Source: Agrobacterium leguminum
GTDB lineage: Bacteria > Pseudomonadota > Alphaproteobacteria > Rhizobiales > Rhizobiaceae
Assembly (NCBI RefSeq): GCF_015704895.1
Contig: NZ_JADQWB010000002.1
Location: forward strand, 310,001 to 374,000
Length of the DNA: 64,000 nucleotides
Direction of reading: 5' to 3'
Of this stretch, positions 18,656 to 29,076 are shown in pieces. The translations under genes were made by a program, and so were the position numbers. The first letter of the stretch is position 1, and each line of letters begins with the position of its first letter. The notes below the pieces were generated by a model. The model was given only the letters and a program-made list of their open reading frames with translations, ran no database searches and was not told the origin of the DNA.

Positions 18656-18922
18656 TTAGGCGGAAAGAGCCTTAACGCGCTGTGCGAGACGCGACACCTT
18701 GCGGGATGCGGTGTTGCCGTGCAGAACGCCCCGGGTGGCGGCGCGCTGAATCTCGGGCTGAGCTGCCTTCAGAGCTTCGGTAGCGACTGCGAGATCACCG
18801 GAAGCGATGGCTTCCTCGACCTTGCGGATGAAGCCGCGAACGCGCGAACGGCGAGCCTTGTTGACTGCGGTACGGCGAGCGATCTTGCGGGTCGCCTTTT
18901 TCGCCGAAGTTGTATTGGCCAT
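18656..18922 (-). CDS. rpsT: 30S ribosomal protein S20
   Basis: Ribosomal protein that binds 16S rRNA in the body of the 30S subunit. The 88-residue product is Lys/Arg/Ala-rich and fully helical, beginning [17 protein letters not shown] and ending with the conserved [22 protein letters not shown] 18922 is preceded by AGAGAGGC. It is transcribed alone and is followed by a strong terminator, so dnaA downstream needs its own promoter. Confidence 0.97.
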   Translation of the reverse strand: MANTTSAKKATRKIARRTAVNKARRSRVRGFIRKVEEAIASGDLAVATEALKAAQPEIQRAATRGVLHGNTASRKVSRLAQRVKALSA

Positions 18923-19117
18923 GTATGCCTCTCTTCGAATTCAAACCAAATTCCGCAACCATAGGATCGGGTCGTTCGAAGACCTCACGTAACCCAAGAA
19001 TGCGGGAGTAATTTCGGACAAGCCGGATGGCTTTCCTTAACCGTGGGCGGGCATATACCGCTAAAGCTTACGCCCGTCAACGCGCAAAACGCTTAAAAGC
19101 GCCGATATTCCGAATCC

Positions 19118-19891
19118 TTAGCGATTCCGGAAAGCGGGTTTGCGCTTTTCCACGAAGGCGACCATGCCCTCCTTCTGATCCACTGTCGCAAAGAGCGACT
19201 GGAAGGATCGTCTTTCATATCTCAGTCCTTCCGCAAGCGGCACCTCGAAGGAGCGATTGACGCTTTCCTTGGCCATGAGAACGGCAGCACGCGACAGGGA
19301 AGCGATGCGGGTTGCCGCCTCCACCGCCTCGTCCATGAGATTTGCGGCCGGCACAACACGCGACACGAGACCGGCCCGCTCAGCCTCCGCCACATCCATC
19401 ATGCGCCCGGTCAGAACCAGATCCATGGCCTTCGCCTTGCCGACTGCCCGTGTCAGCCGCTGCGAGCCGCCCATGCCAGGGATGACACCGAGGGTGATTT
19501 CCGGCTGGCCGAATTTTGCCGTGTCCGAAGCGATGATGAAATCGCACATCATCGCCAGCTCGCAGCCGCCGCCCAGCGCAAAGCCGGATACGGCAGCGAT
19601 GACCGGCTTGCGGGTGGCCGCAACCTCGTCCCAGCCGCCGAGAAAATCGCCGACATAGGCATCGACGAAATCCAGCCCCTGCATTTCCTTGATATCGGCG
19701 CCTGCCGCAAATGCCTTTTCCGAACCGGTGATAATGATCGCACCGATGGAATCATCGGCGGAAAACGAAGACAGAATGTGCCGCAGCTCTTTCAGAAGCA
19801 CCGAATTGAGAGCGTTGAGCGCCTTGGGGCGGTTGAGGGTGATGACACCCACCTCATCGCGTTTCTCGACCAGTATCGTTTCATAGTCCAC
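19118..19891 (-). CDS. Enoyl-CoA hydratase
   Basis: Crotonase-fold enzyme hydrating trans-2-enoyl-CoA in beta-oxidation. The 257-residue product has the oxyanion-hole sequences [12 protein letters not shown] and [12 protein letters not shown] and the two catalytic Glu positions (CELAMMCD and the [13 protein letters not shown] segment). I chose GTG 19891 because GGGGAG lies seven bases upstream and this gives exactly the family length. The open frame upstream runs back into mutM sequence. The substrate chain length is not predictable. Confidence 0.92.
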   Translation of the reverse strand: MDYETILVEKRDEVGVITLNRPKALNALNSVLLKELRHILSSFSADDSIGAIIITGSEKAFAAGADIKEMQGLDFVDAYVGDFLGGWDEVAATRKPVIAAVSGFALGGGCELAMMCDFIIASDTAKFGQPEITLGVIPGMGGSQRLTRAVGKAKAMDLVLTGRMMDVAEAERAGLVSRVVPAANLMDEAVEAATRIASLSRAAVLMAKESVNRSFEVPLAEGLRYERRSFQSLFATVDQKEGMVAFVEKRKPAFRNR

Positions 19892-19922
19892 GGCAATCTC
19901 CCCTTCCGGCACTCCGGCTCCG

Positions 19923-20819
19923 TTACTTCTGGCAGGCGGCGCAATAAAAGGTCGAACGACCGGCCTGCACCACCCTTTCAACCGTACCCCCGCAGCCGGG
20001 TGTCCGGCAAGGCTGGCCTTCCTGATCGTAGACCGAAAAGGAATGCTGGAAATAACCGAGCGTTCCGTCCGTCTGTATATGGTCTCGCAATGAGGAGCCG
20101 CCGGCGGCGATCGCATCCGCGATCACGTCGCGGATTTTCTCCGTCAGATCGACGAGCTGCGCTTTGGGCTTGCCACCTTTCGTCACCAGCGTTCCCGCCG
20201 CCCGCAAAGGCGAAAGATGCGCGCGCCACAGCGCCTCGCAGACATAGATATTGCCGAGACCGGCAATGACCTTCTGGTCCAGCAGCGTGCTTTTCAGGGG
20301 CTGGCTTTTACCTTCAAACCGGCTCGCCAGATAATCCGCGCTCAGTGCATTGCCTGTCGGCTCCGGGCCGAGCTCGGCAAAAGCGGGGTAAAGGTCGAGC
20401 TTGTTGCGCTCCACCAGATGCATGAAGCCGAAGCGGCGCGGATCATTATAGATGACGCAGACGCGCTCTTCCCCTTTATCCAGATGAAAGACGACATGGT
20501 CATGCTTGCCGTCTTTGGAACGGACATGGTGAAACACGCCGGGTGCATCGTCGGCCTCGCCCGCTTCCGCCTCGATGCGGAACGAGCCGGACATGCCGAG
20601 GTGGGAAACGATGGTCAGCCCATCCTCCAGTTCGATCAGAAGATATTTCGCCCTGCGCCCGAGCGACAGGATCGTCTTGCCTTCGATAAGCGCTGCAAAA
20701 TCCTGCGGGAATGGAAAGCGCAAATCGGGGCGGCCGAGATGGAGCCTGCGGACCCTTGCGCCTTCCATGGCGGGCGCAAGGCCGCGTCTGACGGTTTCGA
20801 CTTCTGGCAATTCTGGCAT
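19923..20819 (-). CDS. mutM: Formamidopyrimidine-DNA glycosylase
   Basis: Base-excision repair glycosylase/AP lyase for 8-oxoguanine and FaPy. The 298-residue product has the catalytic N-terminus [11 protein letters not shown] (Pro2, Glu3 after Met removal), the H2TH segment and a C-terminal zinc finger built from two CxxC pairs (CRTPGC and CAAC). The start must be ATG 20819, because the amino-terminal proline is catalytic, although its ribosome site is weak. It is divergent from ubiE, a pairing common in alphaproteobacteria. Confidence 0.97.
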   Translation of the reverse strand: MPELPEVETVRRGLAPAMEGARVRRLHLGRPDLRFPFPQDFAALIEGKTILSLGRRAKYLLIELEDGLTIVSHLGMSGSFRIEAEAGEADDAPGVFHHVRSKDGKHDHVVFHLDKGEERVCVIYNDPRRFGFMHLVERNKLDLYPAFAELGPEPTGNALSADYLASRFEGKSQPLKSTLLDQKVIAGLGNIYVCEALWRAHLSPLRAAGTLVTKGGKPKAQLVDLTEKIRDVIADAIAAGGSSLRDHIQTDGTLGYFQHSFSVYDQEGQPCRTPGCGGTVERVVQAGRSTFYCAACQK

Positions 20820-20962
20820 CTGGCTTATCCGACAGTTTATCGTTAGGACCATGTGGTCTATACAGTGCACGCGAAATGTCGCGCCCAGGCGATGCGGCAA
20901 CAGATAGCGTTGCCATGGCGTTTCCGCTATGGTCCGCCACGCAATAAATATGGAGACAGACG

Positions 20963-21739
20963 ATGACCGACGCCCGTACCACTGCCCAAGGCGGCATGGA
21001 AACGTCCTATGGCTTCCACAAGGTGGACGAAGGCAAAAAGCAGGGGTTGGTCAACGAAGTCTTCCACAAGGTGGCCAAACGCTACGACATCATGAACGAT
21101 GTGATGTCGGCCGGCCTGCACCGGCTGTGGAAAGACGCCATGGTCTCTTCGCTTTCGCCGCGCAAGGATGCGTCCTACAAGGTTCTGGACGTTGCGGGCG
21201 GCACCGGCGATATCGCCTTCCGCATCATCGAAGCCTCCAACCGTCTGGCGCATGCCACTGTTCTCGATATCAACGGCTCGATGCTGGCCGTCGGCGAAGA
21301 ACGCGCGGCAAAAAAGAAGCTTTCCGACAATCTGACCTTCGTGGAAGCCAATGCCGAGGAACTGCCTTTCGAGGCAAACAGTTTCGACGCCTATACGATC
21401 GCGTTCGGCATCCGCAACGTTCCGCGCATCGACGTCGCGCTGAAGGAGGCCCATCGCGTGCTGAAGCGCGGCGGGCGGCTGCTGGTGCTGGAGTTTTCCG
21501 AGGTCGAAATGCCGTTGCTTGACCGCGTTTACGACGCCTGGTCGTTCAACGCCATCCCGCAATTCGGCAAGATGATCACGGGTGACGCCGAGCCCTATCA
21601 ATATCTGGTCGAATCGATCCGCAAATTCCCCAATCAGGAGGATTTCGCGACGATGATCCGCACCGCCGGCTTCTCCCGTGTCACCTATACCAATTACACC
21701 GGCGGCATCGCCGCCCTGCATTCCGGCTGGAAGCTTTAA
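20963..21739 (+). CDS. ubiE: Ubiquinone/menaquinone biosynthesis C-methyltransferase UbiE
   Basis: SAM-dependent C-methyltransferase of the quinone ring. The 258-residue product has [18 protein letters not shown] near residue 33, the SAM motif [14 protein letters not shown], and the UbiE signature [28 protein letters not shown] precedes ATG 20963. It is followed 36 bases later by ubiB, so the two likely form a ubiquinone operon. Confidence 0.97.
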   Translation: MTDARTTAQGGMETSYGFHKVDEGKKQGLVNEVFHKVAKRYDIMNDVMSAGLHRLWKDAMVSSLSPRKDASYKVLDVAGGTGDIAFRIIEASNRLAHATVLDINGSMLAVGEERAAKKKLSDNLTFVEANAEELPFEANSFDAYTIAFGIRNVPRIDVALKEAHRVLKRGGRLLVLEFSEVEMPLLDRVYDAWSFNAIPQFGKMITGDAEPYQYLVESIRKFPNQEDFATMIRTAGFSRVTYTNYTGGIAALHSGWKL

Positions 21740-21775
21740 GACCATGGCCGGCAGACGCAGGAGACAAGCATAAGC

Positions 21776-23350
21776 ATGAGTACTTTGGGCGCATATTTCC
21801 GCCTCGCAAGGGTTGGCTGGGTTCTCGTGCGCGAAGGCGTCGTGCTGGCCCTGCCTTCCGATGACCTGCCTGCTCCCGCCCAATTGTTGAAAGCGTTGCT
21901 GAAGCCGTTCGCCCGCAGCAAGGCGAAAAGGGCGCAGCGCAGCGACCGTCTGGCGGTGGCTGTCGAGCGGCTTGGTCCTTCCTATGTGAAGATGGGTCAG
22001 TTTCTCGCCACCCGGCCGGATGTGGTGGGCGCCGACTTCGCCGACGATCTCGCGAGCCTTCAGGACCGCATGGCCTTCTTCCCGGCGGCTGCGGCGAAAG
22101 CGAATATCGAAGGCTCGCTCGGCCGTTCTGTGTCCGATCTCTACAGGGAATTCGGCGATCCTATCGCCGCCGCCTCCATTGCCCAGGTTCATCCGGCAAT
22201 GGTGGATACGCCGAAGGGGCCGCGCAAGGTGGCCGTCAAGGTCATCCGCCCCGGCGTGCGCCAGCGTTTCCAGAACGACCTCGAAGCGATGTATCTGATC
22301 GCCGATCTGCAGCAGCGTTTCGTCCGCTCCGCCCGTCGCCTGCGCCCCGTCGAGGTGACACGCACGCTGGAGCAGACCACCAAGATCGAGATGGATCTGC
22401 GGCTCGAGGCCGCCGCCCTTTCCGAACTTGCGGAAAACACCAGGGACGATCCCGGGTTCCGGGTTCCCGAGGTCGACTGGGAACGCACCGGGCGCGATGT
22501 CGTCACCATGGAGTGGATCGACGGCGTCAAGATGTCGGATATCGAAGGGTTGAAGGCCGCCGGCCACGACCTGAACAAACTCGCCGACACGCTGATCCAG
22601 TCCTTCCTGCGGCACACGCTGCGCGATGGTTTTTTCCATGCAGACATGCATCCCGGCAATCTCTTCGTCGATGCTGAGGGCGAGATCGTCGCCGTCGACA
22701 TGGGCATTGCCGGACGTCTCGGCAAAAAGGAACGCCGCTTCCTTGCCGAAATTCTCTACGGCTTCATTACCCGCGATTACATGCGGGTAGCGGAAGTGCA
22801 CTTCGAGGCCGGATACGTGCCGGGCCATCACGATATAGCAAGCTTCGCTCAGGCGATCCGCGCCATTGGCGAGCCGATCCACGGCCAGCCGGCCGAAACG
22901 ATCTCCATGGGCAAGCTTTTGACGCTGCTATTCGAAGTGACCGAGCTTTTCGACATGGAAACGCGGCCGGAACTGGTGATGCTGCAAAAGACCATGGTGG
23001 TGGTGGAAGGCGTGTCGCGCATGCTCAATCCGCGCTTCAACATGTGGAAGGCGGCAGACCCGGTTGTCGGCGGCTGGATCAGGGACAATCTCGGCCCGAA
23101 ACGCATCGTCACCGATCTGAAGGACGGCGTGAAGGCGGCCCTCAAGCTTGCCGAGGCAGCGCCGGAGATCGCAGCCAAGACGGAGAAGCTGCATTCCGAA
23201 TTGATGTATATGAGCGAGAACGGCCTGCGTTTCGACGCGCAAACGGCGGAAGCCATCGGCAAGGCGGAAGCGCGCCATACCAAATGGGGACGGGCGGCAC
23301 TCTGGGTCATAGCGCTGACGCTTCTTTACATCGCAATCAGGATAAGCTGA
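21776..23350 (+). CDS. ubiB: Ubiquinone biosynthesis regulatory protein kinase UbiB
   Basis: Atypical kinase/ATPase of the ABC1/ADCK family needed for ubiquinone synthesis. The 524-residue product has the KxGQ motif YVKMGQFLATRPDVV, the Ala-rich nucleotide loop AAASIAQVH in place of a glycine-rich loop, and FHADMHPGNLFV. One or two C-terminal hydrophobic segments (about 503-522) would anchor it. CAGGAGACAAG precedes the ATG. A 651-residue frame opposite it is a shadow of codon bias. Confidence 0.96.
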   Translation: MSTLGAYFRLARVGWVLVREGVVLALPSDDLPAPAQLLKALLKPFARSKAKRAQRSDRLAVAVERLGPSYVKMGQFLATRPDVVGADFADDLASLQDRMAFFPAAAAKANIEGSLGRSVSDLYREFGDPIAAASIAQVHPAMVDTPKGPRKVAVKVIRPGVRQRFQNDLEAMYLIADLQQRFVRSARRLRPVEVTRTLEQTTKIEMDLRLEAAALSELAENTRDDPGFRVPEVDWERTGRDVVTMEWIDGVKMSDIEGLKAAGHDLNKLADTLIQSFLRHTLRDGFFHADMHPGNLFVDAEGEIVAVDMGIAGRLGKKERRFLAEILYGFITRDYMRVAEVHFEAGYVPGHHDIASFAQAIRAIGEPIHGQPAETISMGKLLTLLFEVTELFDMETRPELVMLQKTMVVVEGVSRMLNPRFNMWKAADPVVGGWIRDNLGPKRIVTDLKDGVKAALKLAEAAPEIAAKTEKLHSELMYMSENGLRFDAQTAEAIGKAEARHTKWGRAALWVIALTLLYIAIRIS

Positions 23351-23515
23351 GCATCTCGGCACCGGTGAGTGCCATGTTTGTGTAATGCATTGGAGCGATA
23401 AGGGCCTGATCTCTAATCGAGACAGGTGATCGATGCGGAGTAAGGGCTGCTTTGATGCCTGCGCGGAATTGCGCCGGCGGTATAGACGGATGATGCCGGA
23501 CGGGATTTGATTTTG

Positions 23516-24430
23516 ATGGCAAAAGCGCAAGTACTGAAAGAGGCCCTTTCCTATTCTTCGTGGCCGCTGGTGTTCGTCGGCGGCCTGATGGGGTCCTATT
23601 TCGCTTTCACGAGCAGCCATCCGATCGCGGCCTTTTTGACCGTTTATGCGGGCGCAGTTTTGAGCCTGTTTCTTCTCGAACGTTATATTCCCTACGAAGT
23701 CCAATGGCTTGAGGGTGATGGCGAGACCGTAAATAGCATCGGCCACACGCTTTTGACGAAAGGGCTGGTCCAGCTCGCAGCAGCCGCAGCGGCAATCTTC
23801 CCGATGGTGACCGCCAATGTGCTGCAGCCGCTTGCCGCCATGCGTTTCGACCTGTGGCCGTCTCATCTGCCGATGATCGTTCAGGTCGCCCTTGCGGTGA
23901 CGATTGCCGAATTCGGCCTCTACTGGTCCCACCGTATTGCACATGAAACCGTATTCTTCTGGCGTTTCCATGCGCTGCATCACAGCGTCGTGCGGCTCTG
24001 GGTCGTCAATACGGGACGGTTCCATGTGGCCGATTCCCTGTTCAAGATCGCGCTCAGCCAGATTCCGCTCTATTTCATGGGTGCGCCGCTACAGGTTTTC
24101 TGGTGGCTGGGCGCCGTTACCGCATTCATCGGTATTTTGACCCATTGCAACGTCGATATGAAAACGGGGCCGCTCGATTACGTGTTCAGCACCCCACGCC
24201 TGCACCGCTGGCACCATTCGAAGCAGCTTCCGGAAGGAAACACCAATTACGGCGAGAACCTCGTCTTCTTCGATCTGATCTTCGGCTCCTATCATAACCC
24301 CGACAGGCCCTCTTCCACCGATATCGGTATCAAGGGTAAGATTGCGAAAGGATTCCTGCCGCAGCTCCTGCAGCCCTTCACCAAGGAAGGCGTCCGCCAG
24401 ATCATCGGCAAGGACACCAAACTCGACTGA
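23516..24430 (+). CDS. olsE: Di-iron fatty acid hydroxylase-superfamily membrane protein, ornithine lipid hydroxylase OlsE
   Basis: Integral membrane oxygenase with four to five hydrophobic segments and the three histidine clusters of the superfamily: His139-x3-His143, His152-x2-His155-His156 and His230-x2-His233-His234. I recall that the A. tumefaciens gene at this place (Atu0318, between ubiB and dfp) is olsE, which hydroxylates the ornithine head group of ornithine lipids. The gene count from pmtA agrees. I use ATG 23516; a TTG at 23507 is possible. The family call is firm and the OlsE assignment is from synteny and memory. Confidence 0.75.
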   Translation: MAKAQVLKEALSYSSWPLVFVGGLMGSYFAFTSSHPIAAFLTVYAGAVLSLFLLERYIPYEVQWLEGDGETVNSIGHTLLTKGLVQLAAAAAAIFPMVTANVLQPLAAMRFDLWPSHLPMIVQVALAVTIAEFGLYWSHRIAHETVFFWRFHALHHSVVRLWVVNTGRFHVADSLFKIALSQIPLYFMGAPLQVFWWLGAVTAFIGILTHCNVDMKTGPLDYVFSTPRLHRWHHSKQLPEGNTNYGENLVFFDLIFGSYHNPDRPSSTDIGIKGKIAKGFLPQLLQPFTKEGVRQIIGKDTKLD

Positions 24431-24439
24431 ACCGAAAAA

Positions 24440-24814
24440 CTACAGGGCACGCGCAGTATCGATCACGATACCGAGTTCGCCCCGCAGTTTTTTGGTCAGA
24501 CCGGCTGCGACAAGCTCATAGGAGCGACGCACATAGTGCTCCAGTTCTTCCTGTTCGAGCGGGGAATGATCGCCAATCGATATCCATTTGCGTTTGGCGA
24601 AATAGGGCGCCTGCCCTATGCCTTCCAGCGAGGTCAATATTTCGAAGCTCTCTTCCGAGCATTTCACGACCAGCCGCCAGTCCTCCCGCTCGCCAAGCAC
24701 GGCAAAGACCTTGTCGCCCACCTTGGCAACATGCGAATCCCATTGGTCGACAAAACGCACGCCCGGCCATTTGCCGAGCACCCTGTCGAATGTCTTGCGA
24801 TCGAACAGGCTCAT
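24440..24814 (-). CDS. MmcQ/YjbR-family DNA-binding-fold protein
   Basis: Small cytoplasmic protein of 124 residues with the YjbR cysteine-less alpha/beta fold. Visible markers are GVRFVDQWDSHVAKVGDKVFAVL near the start and the central APYFAKRKWISI. Members resemble the C-terminal domain of T4 MotA and are proposed to bind DNA, but no function is established. Its ATG overlaps the coaBC stop by 4 bp, so it is the last gene of a coaBC unit. Confidence 0.85.
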   Translation of the reverse strand: MSLFDRKTFDRVLGKWPGVRFVDQWDSHVAKVGDKVFAVLGEREDWRLVVKCSEESFEILTSLEGIGQAPYFAKRKWISIGDHSPLEQEELEHYVRRSYELVAAGLTKKLRGELGIVIDTARAL

Positions 24815-26016
24815 GCGAGTTTCTCCGCGATCAGGGCCGCCAGACGTTTTGCAACGTCGGCCTTGTCGAGATCCGGCCAGGCGTCGATGCCATCTGCGGA
24901 AATGATCTTCACGCTGTTGCGATCTCCGCCCATGATGCCGGTTTCCGCCGAAACATCATTCGCGACGATATAGTCCGCCCCTTTGCGCTCCAGCTTCGCC
25001 CGGCCGTTCTTCTCGACATCCTGCGTTTCGGCGGCGAAGCCCACCACAATCTTCGGGCGTTTTTCATGGTGGCCGACGGTTTTGAGAATGTCGGGATTTT
25101 CCGTCAGTTGCAGCGCCGGCGGCGCATCGCCCGGCTGCTTCTTGATCTTCTGTTCCGACGAGCCCGTCACCCGCCAGTCGGCGACGGCGGCGACCATGAC
25201 GGCGATATCCGCCGGCAGTCTCGATATCACCGCATCGCGCATCTCCTCGGCGCGCTCGACATGGATAGTCGTGACCCCGGCAGGATCGGCGATGGTGACC
25301 GGGCCGGAAACCAGCATGACCTCCGCCCCCAGTTCCGCCAGAGCCGCCGCAATGGCATGGCCCTGCTTGCCCGAGGAGCGGTTGGCGATGTAGCGCACCG
25401 GGTCAATCGGTTCATGCGTGGGGCCGGAGGTCACGATCGCCGTTCTGCCCTTCAGGGGCTTTGGCCCCTCATCCAGCAATGCCGCGACGGCTTCGACGAT
25501 CTGCAATGGCTCGGCCATACGGCCAAAACCAGCCTCGCCCTTCTCTGCCATCTCGCCGGCCATGGGTCCGATGAAAAACACGCCGTCTTTTTTCAGCGTT
25601 TCGACATTCCGCAGCGTGGGCTTTGCCGCCCACATTTTCGGGTTCATCGCCGGTGCCACCAGCACCTTTCGATCCGTCGCGAGAAGGATAGTGGAAGCAA
25701 GATCGTCTGCCAGACCATGCGCCATCTTCGCCATCAGATCGGCGGTGGCGGGCGCCACAAGCACAAGGTCGCAGTCACGCGCCAGCCTGATATGGCCGAC
25801 ATCCTGTTCATCCTGCCGGGAAAAGAGCTCGGTGAAGACATGGGTAGCGGAAAGTGCACCGACAGCAAGCGGCGTGACGAATTCCTGGGCGCCCTTGGTC
25901 ATGACCGGCGTTACCTTCGCGCCGCGCTCTTTCAGGCGGCGAATGAGATCGAGGCTCTTATAGGCCGCTATGCCGCCGGAGATGATGAGGAGAATATGTT
26001 TGCCTGAAAGCGTCAT
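24811..26016 (-). CDS. coaBC: Bifunctional phosphopantothenoylcysteine decarboxylase / synthetase
   Basis: Makes 4'-phosphopantetheine for coenzyme A. The 401-residue product has the CoaC flavoprotein half (about 1-185; SGGIAAYKS, then the substrate clamp APAMNPKMW) and the CoaB half (about 190-400; TSGPTHEPIDPVRYIANRSSGKQG). I chose ATG 26016 as the conserved start; a start at 26067 adds unrelated sequence. In many relatives dut follows directly, whereas here dut lies beyond prfC on the other strand. Confidence 0.96.
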   Translation of the reverse strand: MTLSGKHILLIISGGIAAYKSLDLIRRLKERGAKVTPVMTKGAQEFVTPLAVGALSATHVFTELFSRQDEQDVGHIRLARDCDLVLVAPATADLMAKMAHGLADDLASTILLATDRKVLVAPAMNPKMWAAKPTLRNVETLKKDGVFFIGPMAGEMAEKGEAGFGRMAEPLQIVEAVAALLDEGPKPLKGRTAIVTSGPTHEPIDPVRYIANRSSGKQGHAIAAALAELGAEVMLVSGPVTIADPAGVTTIHVERAEEMRDAVISRLPADIAVMVAAVADWRVTGSSEQKIKKQPGDAPPALQLTENPDILKTVGHHEKRPKIVVGFAAETQDVEKNGRAKLERKGADYIVANDVSAETGIMGGDRNSVKIISADGIDAWPDLDKADVAKRLAALIAEKLA

Positions 26017-26085
26017 GATGCCGGACCAGTTTCCCGTTTCAGGGGAAACTAAGCCCTTGGCATACAAAGTGCAATCACGCCTTTG

Positions 26086-27669
26086 TCACGCCGCCTTGGC
26101 GACATGATATTCCTTGATCGCGACCATCTTGATCGCCGGAAAACGCTCGGACTCATAGCGGAGCGAGAAGGCGTCCTGCGCCAGAAACACCGGATCGCCA
26201 TCCAGATCGCGGGCGATATCGCCGCGCTTGACGTTGAGGAACTTGTCCATTTCCGCCGGCTGATCGGAGGAAATCCAGCGGCAGACGGAAAAGCGCGACA
26301 TTTCGAAGGAGACCGGCAGGCCATATTCGCCCATCAGACGCTCCTTCAACACGTCGAGCTGCAGTGCGCCGACAACGCCGACGATGGCCGGCGAGCCGTC
26401 TTCCGGCGAAAAGAGCTGCACGACGCCTTCTTCCGCCATCTGCTGCAGGGCTTCCTTCAGTTTCTTCGCCTTCATGGCGTCTTCCAGACGCACGCGACGC
26501 AGGATTTCCGGCGAAAAGTTTGGCACGCCCTGGAAAACGAGGTTTTCACCCTCGGTCAGCGTATCGCCGATGCGCAGCGTGCCATGGTTCGGGATGCCGA
26601 CCACGTCGCCCGCAAAGGCCGTATCGGCAAGCTGGCGCTGTGAGGCGAAGAAGAACTGCGGCGCAGTGAGGCCCATCTGTTTGCCGGTGCGAGCAAGCCG
26701 CGCCTTCATGCCGCGCTCCAGCTTGCCGGAGCAGATGCGGGCAAAAGCGATGCGGTCACGATGGTTCGGATCCATATTGGCCTGAATCTTGAAGACGAAG
26801 GCCGTCATTTTTTCTTCAGCCGCATGTACGGTGCGGGTATCGGCCACCTGATCGCGCGGCGGCGGCGCGAAATCGCCAAGCGCATTGATGAGGTCACGCA
26901 CACCGAAATTGCGCAGCGCCGAACCGAAGAACACCGGCGTCATATGACCTTCGAGAAACGCCTGACGATCGAAAGGACGGCAGGCTTCCAGCGCCAGTTC
27001 GGTTTCTTCGACGAAAAGATGGCGCTCATTTTCCGGCAGGCGATCGGCAACCGCCTGCGGACCGTTGACCGGCATGGCTTCCACCTGCGTATCGACGCCA
27101 CGGAAGGTGCTATCGGCGAGATTATAGGCGCCGCAGAAGGTCTTTGCCCGACCGACCGGCCAGGTGATGGGCGCGGTATCGAGCGCGAGCTTCTCTTCCA
27201 CCTCATCGAGAATCTCGAAGGGGTCGCGGCTTTCGCGGTCCATCTTGTTGATGAAGGTGATGATCGGAATATCGCGCATGCGGCAGACTTCGAAGAGCTT
27301 CAGCGTGCGCGGCTCGATACCCTTGGCGGCGTCGATGACCATGATTGCCGCATCCACCGCCGTCAGCGTGCGGTAGGTGTCGTCGGCGAAGTCCTCGTGG
27401 CCGGGCGTATCGAGAATGTTGAAGACACGGTCGTTATATTCGAAGGTCATGACCGAGGTAACGACCGAAATGCCGCGCTCACGCTCGATCTTCATCCAGT
27501 CCGAACGGGTCTGGATGCGGTCCTTCTTCGCCTTCACCTCACCGGCAAGCTGGATCGCTCCGCCGAACAGCAGCAGTTTTTCGGTAAGCGTGGTCTTACC
27601 CGCGTCCGGGTGCGCGATAATAGCAAAGGTGCGGCGGCGGGAGACCGCCTCGGCAAGTGTTTCGGCCAT
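26086..27669 (-). CDS. prfC: Peptide chain release factor 3
   Basis: GTPase that recycles RF1/RF2 after termination. The 527-residue product has the G motifs AHPDAGKTT, DTPGHEDF and NKMD and the RF3 domain order with the effector region RGISVVTSV. AGGA lies before ATG 27669. The open frame continues 102 codons upstream without conservation, over the dut promoter and start. It is divergent from dut. Confidence 0.97.
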   Translation of the reverse strand: MAETLAEAVSRRRTFAIIAHPDAGKTTLTEKLLLFGGAIQLAGEVKAKKDRIQTRSDWMKIERERGISVVTSVMTFEYNDRVFNILDTPGHEDFADDTYRTLTAVDAAIMVIDAAKGIEPRTLKLFEVCRMRDIPIITFINKMDRESRDPFEILDEVEEKLALDTAPITWPVGRAKTFCGAYNLADSTFRGVDTQVEAMPVNGPQAVADRLPENERHLFVEETELALEACRPFDRQAFLEGHMTPVFFGSALRNFGVRDLINALGDFAPPPRDQVADTRTVHAAEEKMTAFVFKIQANMDPNHRDRIAFARICSGKLERGMKARLARTGKQMGLTAPQFFFASQRQLADTAFAGDVVGIPNHGTLRIGDTLTEGENLVFQGVPNFSPEILRRVRLEDAMKAKKLKEALQQMAEEGVVQLFSPEDGSPAIVGVVGALQLDVLKERLMGEYGLPVSFEMSRFSVCRWISSDQPAEMDKFLNVKRGDIARDLDGDPVFLAQDAFSLRYESERFPAIKMVAIKEYHVAKAA

Positions 27670-27759
27670 CTGACAAATCCTGTGGAATTGCGGGCTATCT
27701 AGCGTTTCAGGCCCGCATTTGCAATTGACCTTGCCGCGATCTCGGCAAACTAATGCCGG

Positions 27760-28230
27760 ATGACCCTTCAAAACGACAATCGCCCCCCTCTCCGGCTCGT
27801 CCGCCTCGCCAATGGCGCTGACCTCGAATTGCCGTCTTACGAAACCCGTGGCGCCGCCGGCATGGACCTGCGCGCTGCCGTACCTTCCGGTGAACCGCTG
27901 ACCCTGCAACCGGGCGAACGCGCCCTGGTCCCGACCGGTTTCATCTTCGAGGTTCCGCAGGGTTATGAGGCGCAAATCCGCCCCCGCTCCGGCCTCGCCA
28001 TCAAGAACGGCATCACCTGCCTCAACTCTCCCGGCACGGTGGACAGCGATTATCGCGGCGAGGTGAAAGTCATCCTCGCCAATCTGAGCCAGGACGTTTT
28101 CGTCATCGAGCGCGGCATGCGCATTGCGCAGATGGTGATTGCGCCGGTAACCCAGGTTATCGTGAGCGAGGTGACGGAAACCTCGCAGACGGCGCGGGGC
28201 GCCGGCGGTTTCGGCTCCACCGGGGTTTAG
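27760..28230 (+). CDS. dut: dUTP diphosphatase
   Basis: Trimeric dUTPase keeping uracil out of DNA and supplying dUMP. The 156-residue product shows all five motifs: [37 protein letters not shown] and the glycine-rich C-terminal [10 protein letters not shown]. The ATG at 27760 gives the family length. Its ribosome site is weak. Confidence 0.97.
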   Translation: MTLQNDNRPPLRLVRLANGADLELPSYETRGAAGMDLRAAVPSGEPLTLQPGERALVPTGFIFEVPQGYEAQIRPRSGLAIKNGITCLNSPGTVDSDYRGEVKVILANLSQDVFVIERGMRIAQMVIAPVTQVIVSEVTETSQTARGAGGFGSTGV

Positions 28231-28317
28231 CGACGCCGCTGGGACAGACGCGCGGACTGATTGTCTTTACTCGGCAATTTCGCTATGGATTTGGCGGATT
28301 TTCCGGGAAACACGATC

Positions 28318-28935
28318 ATGACGCTGACGACACTTTTCGCCTATGCCACCGCCCTCTTCATCGCCGCCGCCATTCCCGGCCCCGGCATGACGGCGATCGT
28401 GGCGCGGGCGCTGGGTTCGGGCTTTCGCGAAACCTTCTTTATGGGTCTCGGGCTGGTGCTGGGCGACATGATTTACCTGACCGCTGTGATCCTGGGCCTG
28501 GCCTTCGTCGCGCAGACCTTTCAGGAAGCCTTCATGGTGCTGAAATTCGCGGGCGCGGCCTATCTCCTTTATATTGCCTGGAAGCTTTGGACCGCCGGCC
28601 TGCTGCCACAGGAGCTGAAGGCCAAGAAAAGCACCAGCATGCCCATGTCCTTCCTGTCCGGACTGTTGATCACGCTCGGCAACCCGAAAACCATGCTGTT
28701 TTATGTGGCGCTGGTGCCGACGCTGATCGATATCCGCATGATCGGCCCCTCGGAATATGCGACACTTCTCGCCATCACCTTCGTCGTGCTGATGGCGGTT
28801 CTCCTGCCTTACATCCTGCTTGCGGCCAAGGCGCGTAACCTCCTGAAAAGGCCGAGCGCCTTGACGATCCTCAACCGTACGGCGGCGGGTATTCTGGCCG
28901 GAACCGCAACCATGATCGCGATCCGCAGCACGTAA
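28318..28935 (+). CDS. LysE/RhtB-family amino acid exporter
   Basis: Inner-membrane exporter of amino acids or derivatives, 205 residues with six hydrophobic segments. The family N-terminal motif PGPGMTAIVARALGSG is near residue 20 and the central GNPKTMLFY near residue 122. I chose ATG 28318, which gives the usual length; the frame is open back to 28261. cysK follows 141 bases downstream on the same strand, so export of cysteine-related compounds is conceivable but only a guess. Confidence 0.88.
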   Translation: MTLTTLFAYATALFIAAAIPGPGMTAIVARALGSGFRETFFMGLGLVLGDMIYLTAVILGLAFVAQTFQEAFMVLKFAGAAYLLYIAWKLWTAGLLPQELKAKKSTSMPMSFLSGLLITLGNPKTMLFYVALVPTLIDIRMIGPSEYATLLAITFVVLMAVLLPYILLAAKARNLLKRPSALTILNRTAAGILAGTATMIAIRST

Positions 28936-29076
28936 AACAAATTCGTGCATTTATGCGACTTATCGTGAAATTATTCCTGCAATTTAGGGATATTAGGACG
29001 AACGTTCGCTAGCTTGCGAAAGCTATTGCTCCTATTCTGCCGCTCAAATCTTGCGGTCTTTACACAGGAGAGCATC

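Noticed and set aside
20927-22882. A 651-codon open frame on the minus strand opposite ubiB
   Set aside because: UbiB on the plus strand has full motif support (KMGQ, AAAS, HADMHPGN). The opposite frame has no recognisable domain and arises from codon bias in GC-rich DNA.
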